A stretch of 64,000 nucleotides of DNA from Collinsella sp. AF23-2 (GCF_003459245.1 NZ_QRVG01000003.1:69513-133512), one strand, 5' to 3'; positions 1 through 9,078 are shown, numbered from the stretch's first letter. The notes: generated by a model from the letters alone, not told the origin. A program made the numbers and translations.

Positions 1-1509
1 GAACACCGGGTCGATACCCACGACGCCGTCAACGTCCTGGCCATATTGAGATTTCCACAGGGCTGCGACACGCTGCGAGTTGCGGGGCCAATCAGGCGAA
101 TAGGTATTGCCCGAGTTGTACAGGTTACTGTGGTTGCCGAACAGCGCCTCATCCTCTTCGTCGACGCTCTCGACTGCCTCATCCTCGCTGAGTCCAATGC
201 GGGGAACAAACTCGCCGATCGACATCTGGCCGTCGGTGACCGAAATCAGGCCCTGCGAACCGCCAAAGCCGCCGCAGGCACGAATCTCGACGTTGTTCAT
301 GGCGTACATAAGGTAGTTGCGCGTCTGGCCGTTGGCGCCGAGCATCTGGGGAAGGACGGGGGCGACCTTCTCCGCCGCGTCAACCGCGCCGTTGAGGGTG
401 GCAAAGCCGTCCTTGGCCTTATCGACCAGCTCGGTCACCTGGGAAATATGAGTATCGCCAATGCCCTGGATCTTTTCGTTGGCGCTCTTGAACACCTTCG
501 AGCTGTTGGAAAGCGAATCGGCGACCGCCTGCAGCGCGGACACGTTAATCATGCCATCCTGGAACAGCTTGCCGGGCGTTGCCCGCGAGAGGTTGTCGGC
601 CATGGGAATCAGCGCGCCGCTAGAGACATCGGACAGGGCGTCGATCATGGTGCGGGCAGCATTGATGTCGCTGCCATACACCGGGATAAACGAAGCCGCC
701 GTCCACAGCGGGCTCGAGGTCTCCGCCTTCATGCTGTCGCAGAGCTCATCAATCTTCTTCGCGTCGTCAGGCAGCGTCGAAAAATCGCCCGACGTGACCT
801 TGTCCTTAAGGCCACCGACGATCTCGACAGCCTCCTTCGCTTCGCTCTTTACGGTCTTTGCCGAGTTAAGCAGCATAAAGCCGCTTGCGCCAAGCGCAAC
901 GAGAAGCACCGCGACTACAGCGGCAATAATGGCGCCAGTGTGACGCTTTTTGCGCTCGCCCTTGCGATGGCGATGACGGACCAGACCGTCAGAGGTCGAA
1001 CTCGACGAAGCGTCGCTACCGTAGTTCAAGCCAAAATCGTAATAATCTTCCTTGGAACCCGAGCCCGCAAACTCGGCACCGCTATCATCCAGGCGGGCGA
1101 ACGTGCCAGTCTCGGAGGCGCCGGTGTAAATCGTGCCAAGGTTACCCGTAAGCCCCGCGCCACCGGCAGAGGGAGTATTGTTGGCGGCCTTGCCGGCATT
1201 AACGTTGCCGGCGGTATTCGCGGCGTTGGCAGCACCTGCGTTGTTCGCAGGTATCGAAGGGGCCCCGCTCGGCTGCGACGTGGAGGTTGCACCGCCCGCA
1301 AAGACATTCCCTCTTGCACGGCCGGTCTTTTTTGCCTTTTGAGACTGCTCGTACAGAGCGGTAAACATCGCCGTCTCGCCCGGGGACACGCGCTTACCGG
1401 AACCGCCCTGCCCAGCGCCGCCCGGCGTGCCGGCCTTACCAGCCCCGTTCGGACGCGGCGGAACTGCAGGACGGCCGCTATCGCTGCCCTTAAAGTGATT
1501 ACCAGCCAT
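1..1509 (-). CDS. DUF4012 domain membrane protein (3' end outside window)
   Basis: The reading frame opens with ATG at 1509 and runs without a stop off the left edge, giving 503 residues. The first ~150 residues are low-complexity, rich in Gly, Ala, Asn and Pro. A basic stretch (RHRHRKGERKKR) precedes one membrane segment at about residues 189-210, so this is an N-in single-pass protein with a large outside part. The outside part contains the pattern NYLMYAMNNVEIRACGGFGG (about 415-435), which I associate with DUF4012 proteins of Gram-positive bacteria. Those are of unknown function and often lie near surface-polysaccharide genes. The family call is from memory of the motif. A long plus-strand frame over the same bases is its shadow. 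Confidence 0.75.
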   Translation of the reverse strand, partial: MAGNHFKGSDSGRPAVPPRPNGAGKAGTPGGAGQGGSGKRVSPGETAMFTALYEQSQKAKKTGRARGNVFAGGATSTSQPSGAPSIPANNAGAANAANTAGNVNAGKAANNTPSAGGAGLTGNLGTIYTGASETGTFARLDDSGAEFAGSGSKEDYYDFGLNYGSDASSSSTSDGLVRHRHRKGERKKRHTGAIIAAVVAVLLVALGASGFMLLNSAKTVKSEAKEAVEIVGGLKDKVTSGDFSTLPDDAKKIDELCDSMKAETSSPLWTAASFIPVYGSDINAARTMIDALSDVSSGALIPMADNLSRATPGKLFQDGMINVSALQAVADSLSNSSKVFKSANEKIQGIGDTHISQVTELVDKAKDGFATLNGAVDAAEKVAPVLPQMLGANGQTRNYLMYAMNNVEIRACGGFGGSQGLISVTDGQMSIGEFVPRIGLSEDEAVESVDEEDEALFGNHSNLYNSGNTYSPDWPRNSQRVAALWKSQYGQDVDGVVGIDPVF

Positions 1510-1658
1510 AAAGAAATCCTCGCAATTGAGTCGCAATGAAAAAGTCCATAACGTTACTAGTTTATGGCATTTTGAGCATCGACAGCTAAACTCCAGACAC
1601 GGACATCAATTGGCGAAAATGTGGCACAACGCCTTTTCCGTCTTGGCGGCGGCGCCAG

Positions 1659-2681
1659 CTACACCGTGAGGAACATCATCACGATGATCATGGCAAAGCC
1701 GATAAGGTCGGTCGGCAAAAACACCGTGCCCAGCATAACGGCGCTGGTGATGGTCGCCGAAACCGGCTCCACAGTTCCGATGAGGCTCGCACGCACCGAG
1801 CCGATGTCCTTAACGCCCTGCATATAGAGCATGTAAGCAAAAAACGAGCCGATAACCACGAATACCGCGAGCGCCTCGACGCCGGCAGCGTCGAGTGCCG
1901 GCATATGCGCCCAAGGCTGCACGAAGACGCACGAGACCACGCCCGCCGTGAGCATTGCCGAGCCCGTGACGATGGGGCTGCCGTATTCGGGCAGGATCTT
2001 GGCGGGAATCACCGCCATACACGTGGCGCTGACCGCACACATAAGGCCTGCGACCAGGCCAAGCGGCGATATGCTCAGACTGGTAGGGTCGCCGCCGGTA
2101 GCGATTAAAAAGGTGCCGCCCAGGGCCAACCCAATGCCAACGGCCTCACGCACGCGAGGCATGCGATGGTCGATCACGCAGGTGTAGCCCATAATGATGA
2201 CCAGTTGCAGGCATTGGAGCACCGTCGCGGTTCCGGCATTGGTCAGGCGCACGGCCGAAAGATAACAAAACTGGTTGAACAGCAGACCAAAGGCGGTAAA
2301 GAGCAGCAGCTGCTTGCGATCGGCGGGTGTGGTCCAGAGCTTAATCAGGCGCTCGCGGTCGCGCGTAACAACCACGGCCATAAAGAGTAGACCGGCGAGA
2401 ATCTGACGCACGCTCATAAGCCACAAGGTGTCGACGTGGTAGGTATCGAACAGAAAGCTCGCGCTGGTGCCCGAGAAGCCCCAAAACGAACCGCCCACCA
2501 GCGTAGCCAAGACGCCCGTGATCATCTTGCGCGTCGAAGCGCTGTTCAGGCGCTCGCGCCAAGCGCGGCGGGTGCTACGGCTGAGCTCATCGGTGCCCTC
2601 GGGCACATCAATGTTCGATATATCGGTCATCGGCACCGAAGCCCCTGCGCCTTCGACCTGCTCGACACGCTCTTTGCTCAT
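1659..2681 (-). CDS. EamA/DMT family transporter
   Basis: This 340-residue inner-membrane protein has about ten hydrophobic helices in two EamA-type halves; the first half begins VLATLVGGSFWGFSGTSASF and the second follows LGLVAGLMCAVSATCMAVIP. Members of the drug/metabolite transporter superfamily export amino acids or other metabolites; the substrate cannot be read here. I chose the ATG at 2681 because GAGGGAATGG lies just upstream. An in-frame upstream extension has no ribosome site and an atypical composition. The N-terminal ~45 residues are acidic and cytoplasmic. It stands alone between the DUF4012 gene and tRNA-Val. A second, distinct EamA protein lies at 32589-33671. Confidence 0.85.
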   Translation of the reverse strand: MSKERVEQVEGAGASVPMTDISNIDVPEGTDELSRSTRRAWRERLNSASTRKMITGVLATLVGGSFWGFSGTSASFLFDTYHVDTLWLMSVRQILAGLLFMAVVVTRDRERLIKLWTTPADRKQLLLFTAFGLLFNQFCYLSAVRLTNAGTATVLQCLQLVIIMGYTCVIDHRMPRVREAVGIGLALGGTFLIATGGDPTSLSISPLGLVAGLMCAVSATCMAVIPAKILPEYGSPIVTGSAMLTAGVVSCVFVQPWAHMPALDAAGVEALAVFVVIGSFFAYMLYMQGVKDIGSVRASLIGTVEPVSATITSAVMLGTVFLPTDLIGFAMIIVMMFLTV

Positions 2682-2912
2682 TCCATTCCCTCGAAGCAGC
2701 CTGGAAACAATTCGGCTTACCTTACCACGGCGAAGGCACCAGCTGGAGGCTTGTCCGCTTATCGGTAGGACAATTCCGCAGACGTCTTTCCATAGCTCGA
2801 TACCGCAATGGCCTTGCATTATGCGACAGTCAAATCGCGGCAGCAGGCTCTTTTGAAATGGATATGACAAAGCCCCCGAATTCCACAATGTAAGCGATTT
2901 TTAAAAATGTTC

Positions 2913-2941
2913 TTGCCACCGAGTTCAGGCTCCGTTATATT
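2913..2941 (+). promoter_or_regulatory. Promoter of tRNA-Val
   Basis: TTGCCA (2913-2918) and TATATT (2936-2941) are separated by exactly 17 bp. This is a good sigma-70-type promoter whose start would fall about 20 bp before the tRNA at 2971. Confidence 0.7.
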
Positions 2942-2970
2942 ATCCCTTGCGCGCTTGCGCACCCTTGATC

Positions 2971-3045
2971 GGGCGTTTAGCTCAGGGGGAGAGCGCTTCC
3001 CTGACACGGAAGAGGTCAGAAGTTCAAATCTTCTAACGCCCACCA
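2971..3045 (+). tRNA. tRNA-Val (GAC)
   Basis: The acceptor stem GGGCGTT (2971-2977) pairs with AACGCCC (3035-3041). Discriminator A and an encoded CCA follow. The anticodon arm is CTTCC-CTGACAC-GGAAG, with anticodon GAC at the normal place in the loop. The T-arm carries GTTCAAATC. It has its own promoter and a terminator immediately downstream, so it is a single-gene unit. Confidence 0.95.
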
Positions 3046-3053
3046 AATGTTCG

Positions 3054-3092
3054 CAGCTCAGAGGCTATGTCCTCTGGGCTGTTTTGTTTTTT
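3054..3092 (+). terminator. Terminator of tRNA-Val
   Basis: CAGCTCAGAGG (3054-3064) pairs with CCTCTGGGCTG (3071-3081), with one mismatch, and is followed by TTTTGTTTTTT. Confidence 0.85.
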
Positions 3093-3380
3093 GTCGCTAA
3101 ATCCGCTGGCAGTTCCAACCGTCATCGCAACGTAACAACAATTCACCTGACGAATGGCAGCCAAATATATTCAATACCCCAACATCAACAATAGCCAGGC
3201 ACAAAACTGCGCCGCAAGCTGCTCCAACCGCCCAACTGGTCAAAAGCCGACCATCTACTTGCCAATTTATCTAACGGCGTAACCAAGCAGTCCGCGCCGC
3301 AACTTCTCAACAAAACGCCGCGATGTCTGCGCCCTGCGGTATCCTTGAGCCACTCGCACCTGCAGCACCAAGGAGCCGCC
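3082..3380. other. Intergenic stretch without a recognised gene
   Basis: About 300 bp lies between the tRNA-Val terminator and the DUF5710 gene. It is less GC-rich at first. I see no convincing ORF with a ribosome site, no tRNA and no strong hairpin. Confidence 0.5.
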
Positions 3381-4067
3381 ATGCGCACCGAGCTCGATGT
3401 CCCCTTTTCGCACAAAGAAGAAGCCAAGGCGCTGGGCGCCAAATGGGACCGGACCAAGAAGATCTGGTATGTACCCAGCGGCGTCAACCCCGAGCCCTTT
3501 GCCGAGTGGCTGCCCGGTGTTGACCGATCCGACCCCTCAGCGCCGTATATATATCTAGTACTGGGCAAGCGCGAGTGCTGGAAGTGTCACAAAGAGACCT
3601 CGGTCGCGGCCTTCGGCATTCCCTATCGAATCGATGACGACAAGGGCATCGCCATCGCGCACGCGCCCAACGAAGCCGGGCACATTACCATCGACACGGC
3701 CAATGCCAACGCGCTCGCCATTGTTCCCGCTCTTGGCTGCGTGCCGGGCGAGATCCGCGACTATCTTTCTAAGCGCTGCGGCTACAAGCCCGTAGGCGCG
3801 CGAGCCTCCAAAGCCCCGTCGCTCGGCAACACGTGCACCAGTTGCGACGCGCTGCAAGGCAGCCGCTATCTGTTCGAGGAGCCCTCGTCCCCGTTTGCCC
3901 TCACTGCCATCAACAAACTGCCGGCACTGGAGTTTGTGCGCGTCGAAGTTGCCGGCGTCTTCGGCGTCCCGGCCACACGCACCGACTTTGACCAGGCGCT
4001 CTTTACCTGGGCACGCGACCATCACGCCAAGTTCCACAAGCAGCTCGGTGAGGGGATTTATTTATAG
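3381..4067 (+). CDS. DUF5710 domain-containing protein
   Basis: The 228-residue protein starts at ATG 3381 behind AAGGAGCCGCC. Residues 3-32 match the short DUF5710 module: DVPFSHKEEAKALGAKWD followed by a W-Y-V-P segment. That module is found alone or attached to toprim, helicase or plasmid proteins, and its role is unknown. A four-cysteine arrangement follows (CWKC near residue 66, CTSC near 156), suggesting a zinc-bound middle domain. No signal peptide or membrane helix is visible. Neighbours give no functional hint beyond nearby genes with a defence or regulatory flavour (4106-7026). Confidence 0.65.
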   Translation: MRTELDVPFSHKEEAKALGAKWDRTKKIWYVPSGVNPEPFAEWLPGVDRSDPSAPYIYLVLGKRECWKCHKETSVAAFGIPYRIDDDKGIAIAHAPNEAGHITIDTANANALAIVPALGCVPGEIRDYLSKRCGYKPVGARASKAPSLGNTCTSCDALQGSRYLFEEPSSPFALTAINKLPALEFVRVEVAGVFGVPATRTDFDQALFTWARDHHAKFHKQLGEGIYL

Positions 4068-4105
4068 GGACAGAGATGCCTTCACAGCCAGCTCCTCCGC
4101 ATCAC

Positions 4106-4390
4106 CTATCCCTCGTCGCCGGCGTCGTACACGATATCGAGGCCACAAACAGGGCATTTCTCCTGATACACCGGCATATGAACGCCTGTCCGTTTTCTCA
4201 CTTCGTCGCTAAGTCTGTCGCACGCATCGATGAACCGAATGTCGAGGCACGGTATTTGCGAGCCGCAGCAAGGACAGGCGACGACAAACGACCCGCAATC
4301 AACTTCTACGCTCGGAAACATTTTGTTGTCTATAAGGGCGCACGGCAGTTTTCCGTACTTCCCCATCGCAATATCGCCTCGCCAGCTCAC
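4106..4390 (-). CDS. Small zinc-ribbon-like hypothetical protein
   Basis: I place the start at a GTG (4390) that overlaps the TGA of the upstream gene as GTGA, with AGGGGAGCGAAC directly before it. This makes a 94-residue, translationally coupled second cistron. It contains two CPxCG knuckles, CPCCGS in the middle and CPVCGL near the C-terminus, and so probably binds zinc. No named family is recognised. An in-frame upstream extension to 4462 exists but has no ribosome site and ends quickly at a stop. Confidence 0.45.
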   Translation of the reverse strand: MSWRGDIAMGKYGKLPCALIDNKMFPSVEVDCGSFVVACPCCGSQIPCLDIRFIDACDRLSDEVRKRTGVHMPVYQEKCPVCGLDIVYDAGDEG

Positions 4391-4956
4391 GTTCGCTCCC
4401 CTCTCGCTATACAAATCAGGAAGAGCATGCACCGGCAGGCGTGTGCGAGATTGCATCGCCACGCGATCCGATCAAACAGCACGATCGTAAAAGACCGCCA
4501 AAGCCAAATTTCATCGTCGGTCGCACCCTGTCCGGCAAACTCAATATCGACGGGTATGTGCTTCAGATAACTCATGTCGGGCGCAAAACGAGGGTCCGGT
4601 CCGCCTTTATGAACAGGACCGTGCAGAACAAACCATCCGTTTTCGGGCTCGAACCGCTCAACAAACGCAAGGCCGAGCACCTTATAGCCCACCTCGGTTG
4701 CAAATATGACTCCGACTGGGACGTCACATTCCATGCAGTTGAGCATTTTACGGTTGTAATTCTGGTCTCGAAAACCAACGGTACCCGACGCTTGAACCGA
4801 GTACTTAATGACCCACGTACCATCGTCCAAATAGAGCGGAGGCACATTGTTGATGCTCTCGGTTTGCCGCTGGCGCGCTTGTACCCCGCTACCCCACTCC
4901 CCTGTATACTGATGTAGCACGTGTTTCATCCGGGCTTGTTGGACCGGGTCGTTCAT
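4387..4956 (-). CDS. Hypothetical protein resembling the N-terminal domain of McrA-like HNH endonucleases
   Basis: This is a 189-residue protein. The block from LYLDDGTWVIKYSVQ (about residue 41) through VPVGVIFATEVGYKVLGLAF resembles, by my recollection, the N-terminal sensing domain of some HNH-type modified-DNA restriction enzymes. No HNH motif follows, so the catalytic part is absent. Its stop overlaps the start of the zinc-knuckle gene at 4390. The start is uncertain: ATG 4956 lacks a clear ribosome site, and ATG 4929 is an alternative. It diverges from the gene at 4968 with only 11 bp between them. It may be a remnant of a restriction system or a stand-alone two-gene unit. Confidence 0.45.
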   Translation of the reverse strand: MNDPVQQARMKHVLHQYTGEWGSGVQARQRQTESINNVPPLYLDDGTWVIKYSVQASGTVGFRDQNYNRKMLNCMECDVPVGVIFATEVGYKVLGLAFVERFEPENGWFVLHGPVHKGGPDPRFAPDMSYLKHIPVDIEFAGQGATDDEIWLWRSFTIVLFDRIAWRCNLAHACRCMLFLICIARGERT

Positions 4957-4967
4957 GGGAGGGTCTT

Positions 4968-5459
4968 ATGGCTGCTTCGAATCCGCCTAAGGGGAGCGTT
5001 TCTTCTTCGTCCATCAAGCCGGTTACGCGCAAGGCCGTGCGTTGCCAGCGCGAGGTCGCTTGGCTTGTCACGCAGGCGGCGGGCAGGCTTGTGGCGAGCA
5101 CGGAGGACGCCAATGCTCCCACACCGAGCTTTGTGCTGGCAGCGGCGCTTGATCGAGTACGCCAGCTGGAATTCGCCGCGCAAGAAGACGGCAGCCACCT
5201 TGACTACCAGAACGCCATGGCGCCCGACCTGCAAACGTTCTGCCACATGGCCAAGTTGCCCGCCGCGCCCAATGCGCTTTCGGACGCAGGCTACATGTTT
5301 ACGCTTTCGGGCGCGGACCTTATCCGCGACATCTACGCATACTGCAGCGAGCTCGCCGAGCGCAGCGTCTTTGGCACGGCAGAAATCAAACCGGGATATG
5401 TCATCAAGCTGGTTCTTAGGCTGTTCTTGATGGACGGGTTCGGGGCCATGCCGGCGTAA
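4968..5459 (+). CDS. Hypothetical protein
   Basis: ATG 4968 is preceded by GGGAGGGTCTT, a strong ribosome site, and the frame encodes 163 residues. No family is recognised. The N-terminal ~20 residues are Ser/Lys rich. The rest is predicted largely helical and soluble (for example LAAALDRVRQLEFAA and ADLIRDIYAYCSELAERS). It is transcribed divergently from the coupled pair at 4106-4956. Good codon bias and the clean ribosome site support it being real. Confidence 0.6.
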   Translation: MAASNPPKGSVSSSSIKPVTRKAVRCQREVAWLVTQAAGRLVASTEDANAPTPSFVLAAALDRVRQLEFAAQEDGSHLDYQNAMAPDLQTFCHMAKLPAAPNALSDAGYMFTLSGADLIRDIYAYCSELAERSVFGTAEIKPGYVIKLVLRLFLMDGFGAMPA

Positions 5460-5559
5460 GCCGAGTCTTTAGCATCACCGTCGACTGGGCAACAACCGCT
5501 TTACCTTAGTGGGCGCCAATCGAGGGTCGATTATTGGGTCGCCTCGTCCACTAACGCAT

Positions 5560-7026
5560 TTATTCCACGCGCTCTGACAGTCTATATTTGCGGTTGCGGC
5601 TTGTCGACGGCGCCGTCGGCTCAAGCTCACCCTGCTCAATGAGCGCATTGACGCGTGCCCTAACCTGGGAAACCGTGAGTCCCGTGCGCTCCGCCAGTTC
5701 GCGCGTCCCCAATTCGCCGTAGCGCTTGAGTGCCGTCATAATCAAGTCCCCGCCATGATCGACCGGCTCGATCTTTGGACGGTAAAGTACGACCTTGAAC
5801 CGATCGAACCCCGGGCAGAACAGGGGCTCGGCCAGACCATGCGCGCGCATGGCATCGATCATCATCGGGATGCCCGAGCCATTGCCCTCAGCCGGCGAAC
5901 CTGCGCCATCCGGCAGCGGGACAATCGACATGAGTTTCACGAGCGTCGCGTTACGGCATCGGGAGCTGCCGTCAAACAAGTTCTCGCGAGTCTTTCCCCC
6001 GTAAAGGCCGCCAGGATTCGTCACCTCGACACGATCGTCAAAGACGTCGACGGCAATCGATTGTCCACAGAACCGATCCCCGTATTCTCGATGGATTACG
6101 GCGTTGGCGATTGCCTCGCGCAGAACCTCCTCGGGAATCTCCAGCGAGTCGACACGCGAGACGCCTTGGACGGTCGAGGTTCGCCGCAAATTCTTGGCGA
6201 CAGCTGCGACGGCATCCGAAATCATCTCGCCTAGGGTGCCCTCGCAGACTGTGCGGTCCATAAACCTTAGTGGCCCCGCAGCTCCCTTTTGAGTTCCCAC
6301 GTGGACAGCCACATCAATGAAGAGCTTGGGATAGAACTGCTGAGGGTAAACGCCCGCGGCAAGGAGGCCGGCCTTGGTAACATTGCCCTGGAAGTCGAGG
6401 AAATTCAGACGCTCCATCTTTGTCTTCTTGTCCGCCGCACCGCGCATCGCTCGAGGCGTCAGCGAATAGGCACGCTCTATCGTGCGGTCGACCATCGACT
6501 CGTCGAGATCGCCCACACTCGTACCGGGCACCGCATCGCGATCGCTAGGACTCGTCCGTTCATATGACGACAGTGCCAAAACCTCGGTCGACGAAAGCGG
6601 AACATCTTTGTCATCGATGCGTTTGTAGCTGCCACCTTGAGCGCCCCGCTCTATGACATAGCAAGGCTTGCTCGACGGGTCGAGCTCCTCAATCGTGATG
6701 ACCAGAACCACGGTGCCCTGGAGCTCCACGCGCTCAATGGTGTATTTGGGCGGATTGGCCAGCTTTCCACGACCGCCGGCATCGCCCATGCCCGCCACGA
6801 ATTGGTTGAGCACTTTCTCGGTCTCAAAGTTTGTAACTGGGACAAAACCCGCGTGCTCGCTCACTCCGAGTACGATGATGCCGCCGGCGGTGTTTGCGAA
6901 AGCGCTGACCGTTTCCCATACGTCGCGGGAAAGTGTCGTGGCGCTCTCCTTGACCTCGACGTTAAGATCGTCCGAGCCCATGCGCCTTAAAGACTCGAGC
7001 AGACCGGTCAGTTCGTTTTCGTTCAT
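5560..7026 (-). CDS. AlbA_2 (Schlafen-like) domain ATP-binding/DNA-binding regulator
   Basis: This 488-residue protein has three parts. The N-terminal AlbA_2/Schlafen module (about 10-130) includes ESATTLSRDVWETVSAFANT and GGIIVLGV. A middle GHKL-like region carries the EVLREAIANAVIHREYGD motif (around 305) typical of the HATPase_c_4 domain. A C-terminal winged helix (about 435-480) includes GELGTRELAERTGLTVSQVR. Such proteins are usually annotated as putative transcriptional regulators. The start is ATG 7026, because AAAGGA lies 7 nt upstream of it but only 1 nt from the alternative GTG at 7032. Repeated TATCTCTCAT words directly upstream (7088-7163 and 7253-7328) look like its own operator array. 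Confidence 0.8.
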   Translation of the reverse strand: MNENELTGLLESLRRMGSDDLNVEVKESATTLSRDVWETVSAFANTAGGIIVLGVSEHAGFVPVTNFETEKVLNQFVAGMGDAGGRGKLANPPKYTIERVELQGTVVLVITIEELDPSSKPCYVIERGAQGGSYKRIDDKDVPLSSTEVLALSSYERTSPSDRDAVPGTSVGDLDESMVDRTIERAYSLTPRAMRGAADKKTKMERLNFLDFQGNVTKAGLLAAGVYPQQFYPKLFIDVAVHVGTQKGAAGPLRFMDRTVCEGTLGEMISDAVAAVAKNLRRTSTVQGVSRVDSLEIPEEVLREAIANAVIHREYGDRFCGQSIAVDVFDDRVEVTNPGGLYGGKTRENLFDGSSRCRNATLVKLMSIVPLPDGAGSPAEGNGSGIPMMIDAMRAHGLAEPLFCPGFDRFKVVLYRPKIEPVDHGGDLIMTALKRYGELGTRELAERTGLTVSQVRARVNALIEQGELEPTAPSTSRNRKYRLSERVE

Positions 7027-7087
7027 CTGCACGTCCTTTCGCTCGGTTCTGCGAAGAATGCCGCGGATAGATTTCCCTCGTCTCTCA

Positions 7088-7328
7088 GTTATCTCTCGTA
7101 ATTATCTCTCATCTTTCTGTTATCTCTCATATTAGAGATGAGTGAGAGATGAAAGATAAGATGTCTGTCATCTGTTTCATTTAAACATATTTTCGCTGGT
7201 AAAACAATCTATATTGAAACAATACCATGGTTGCCTGTCTCTTTGCAGCATTGTTATCTCTCATATTTATCTCTCATTTTTCTGTTATCTCTCGTATTAG
7301 TGATGAATGAGAGATGAGAGATACGTGA
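7088..7328. repeat. Two copies of a TATCTCTCAT-rich palindromic block
   Basis: Two ~75-bp direct copies (7088-7163 and 7253-7328) each hold three TTATCTCTC words on one strand followed by inverted GAGAGATGA words. Each copy can therefore fold into an imperfect hairpin. They sit in the AT-rich gap upstream of the AlbA_2 gene. This gap (7027-7375) holds no ORF. It most likely contains the promoter and operators of that gene. A related block is present at 12410-12445. Confidence 0.7.
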
Positions 7329-7375
7329 GTGATGCATGGGCCTGGACTATTGGACGGTCGGAAAATCCCTCAAAC

Positions 7376-7413
7376 AAAAAACGGGGCCGGCCTTACGCCG
7401 AGCCCCGTTTTCA
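7376..7413 (-). terminator. Terminator after PTS IID
   Basis: On the minus strand ACGGGGCTCGGC and the matching GGCCGGCCCCGT form a GC-rich stem. A run of T follows (AAAAAA on the plus strand at 7376-7381). It ends the first PTS operon. Confidence 0.75.
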
Positions 7414-7456
7414 AACGGTCAGTTAGTTATCCAACGCGCGAGCATAGCAGTCAACA

Positions 7457-8305
7457 TTACGCCGCCGCGAACACTCCCAAGCCCGTTCCGATGATGCAGA
7501 TTGCGAAGATGCCCAAGATGATCCAAATGGTCTTGACGCCCTTTTTATAGAGGGCAACGCAAGCGAACGTTGCCAGCAAGGGCAGCAGACCGGGGAAGAT
7601 CGAATCGAACAGATCCTGCAGGACAATCTCCGAACCACCCACGTCAAAGGTCAAAGCCGTGGACAGCGAGACCTGTGCCGCAATCATGGCGCCGATAACG
7701 GTCATTCCGAGAACACCGGCAGCATGCGTCATGCGAGACATAAGGTTGCTTTCTTCGGACTGCTGCAAAAACTTGGTTCCCAAGTCGTAACCCAGATGGG
7801 CGGCGACGATACGCGTTGCAAAGTTAATCACGGAGTAGATGAGCGCGTACACGATGGGGCCGAGCGGGTTGCCCGTCGAAGCGATGCCAATACCAATGCC
7901 GGCGGCAACCACGCGGAACGTACCCCAGTAGAACGAATCGCCGATGCCGGAAAGCGGTCCCATGAGGCCGACCTTCATAGCGTTAATCGAGGACGTGTCG
8001 AAGTTCTTATCGGCAGCCGCCTGCTCTTCCATCGAAACCGTTAGACCGGCTACAAACGGAAGCACATGAGGCGTGATGTTAAAGAACTCGGTATGGCGAT
8101 CAAGCGCCGCATAGTAATCGTCGTCGTTGGGATAGATCTTTCGCAGAGGCTTCTGAATGGTGTACATGAAGCCCATTGCCATCATCTTGTCGTACGACTG
8201 CGAGCACTGGCTCGTAAACTGGCGAAGGAACATGCTCCGATACATATCGGGAGTCATAATCGCGTCCTTCTTGGCCTCTTTGAGGTCGGTGTTCTGGATA
8301 GCCAT
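7457..8305 (-). CDS. PTS mannose/fructose/sorbose family IID component
   Basis: This 282-residue membrane subunit forms the channel with IIC. Family signatures include the N-terminal FLRQFTSQCSQSYDKMMAMG block, the conserved LMGPLSGIGDSFYWGT segment (about 155-170) and a hydrophobic C-terminal third ending LGVFAAA. The ATG overlaps the TAA of IIC (TAATG) and has GGAGGACTTC before it, so the two are translationally coupled. It is the last gene of the SIS-IIC-IID unit. A paralogue is at 29804-30637. Confidence 0.93.
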   Translation of the reverse strand: MAIQNTDLKEAKKDAIMTPDMYRSMFLRQFTSQCSQSYDKMMAMGFMYTIQKPLRKIYPNDDDYYAALDRHTEFFNITPHVLPFVAGLTVSMEEQAAADKNFDTSSINAMKVGLMGPLSGIGDSFYWGTFRVVAAGIGIGIASTGNPLGPIVYALIYSVINFATRIVAAHLGYDLGTKFLQQSEESNLMSRMTHAAGVLGMTVIGAMIAAQVSLSTALTFDVGGSEIVLQDLFDSIFPGLLPLLATFACVALYKKGVKTIWIILGIFAICIIGTGLGVFAAA

Positions 8306-9078
8306 TAGAAGTCCTCCTCTTCATCTGCAGCAACCGTCTGCGGACCGGACGAGCCCTCGCGGAAGGCCAGGAGCAGCGCGACGCAAATGGCAGCTGCGGC
8401 GACGCCGACCACGTCCATCTTGAGGTAGATGACCATAATGAAGCCCAGGAACAGCCAGGGGAGGAGCTTGTTATCGCCCATGGTCCTGATAAGAAGAGCG
8501 AAGCCGATGCAGACCATGACGCCGGACGCAACGTTGAGGCCGTCCATCACAAACTGCGGAATCGCGTTGAGCGCATTGTTGATAAGGTCGGCACCAAAGA
8601 ACAGTGAGCCAAACACCAGCAGTGCAGACGGAATGCCAATCGACAGCGGCACGATAGTCAGATGGTACAGATTCGCCTTGGCAAGATCGCGATTTGCCAG
8701 AGCGGTCTCAATCTTCTTGCAGGCAAAGGCACCCGGAACGGCGTAGCAGAAGTTGCGCCACACCTGAAGGAAGACGGAGACGGGAAGGGCGAGCGCGACG
8801 GCAGTTGCCGTGCCCGTACCCGTAATGACGGCAAACGCGCAGCCAAGCACGCCGGAGGCATAGACCTCGGGAGGAACCGCCGCGCCGACCATGATGGCGC
8901 CCATGAACATGGACTCCAAAGCAGCGCCGACGATAACGCCCTGCTGGACATCGCCAAGGATCAAGCCGACAAACAGGCTCGTAAACAGCGGACGACCAAG
9001 CATCGTAATGCCAAATAATTGCTCGTCCATGGACGCAATAAATGCGACCAGTGCAACTAGAAGATACTGGACAACCAT
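8305..9078 (-). CDS. PTS mannose/fructose/sorbose family IIC component
   Basis: This is a 257-residue multi-helix sugar permease with the typical GRPLFTSLFVGLILGDVQQG and VGAAVPPEVYASG segments. I chose ATG 9078, which follows GGGGTTGATCGAA, over an in-frame TTG at 9099. The acidic C-terminus (AADEEEDF) resembles that of the second IIC (30651-31445) and of IIA at 10934. It is coupled to IID by a 1-bp overlap. An 81-bp gap with a perfect 13-bp hairpin separates it from the SIS gene. Confidence 0.93.
   Translation of the reverse strand: MVVQYLLVALVAFIASMDEQLFGITMLGRPLFTSLFVGLILGDVQQGVIVGAALESMFMGAIMVGAAVPPEVYASGVLGCAFAVITGTGTATAVALALPVSVFLQVWRNFCYAVPGAFACKKIETALANRDLAKANLYHLTIVPLSIGIPSALLVFGSLFFGADLINNALNAIPQFVMDGLNVASGVMVCIGFALLIRTMGDNKLLPWLFLGFIMVIYLKMDVVGVAAAAICVALLLAFREGSSGPQTVAADEEEDF

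Noticed and set aside
46-1539. Long plus-strand open frame of about 497 codons
   Set aside because: It is antisense to the DUF4012 gene, has no ribosome site and reads as low-complexity Arg/Ala-rich protein.
4387-4462. Frameshift joining the two small minus-strand frames at 4106-4956
   Set aside because: A GTGA stop/start overlap with a good ribosome site explains the two frames as coupled genes; a frameshift cannot be fully excluded.
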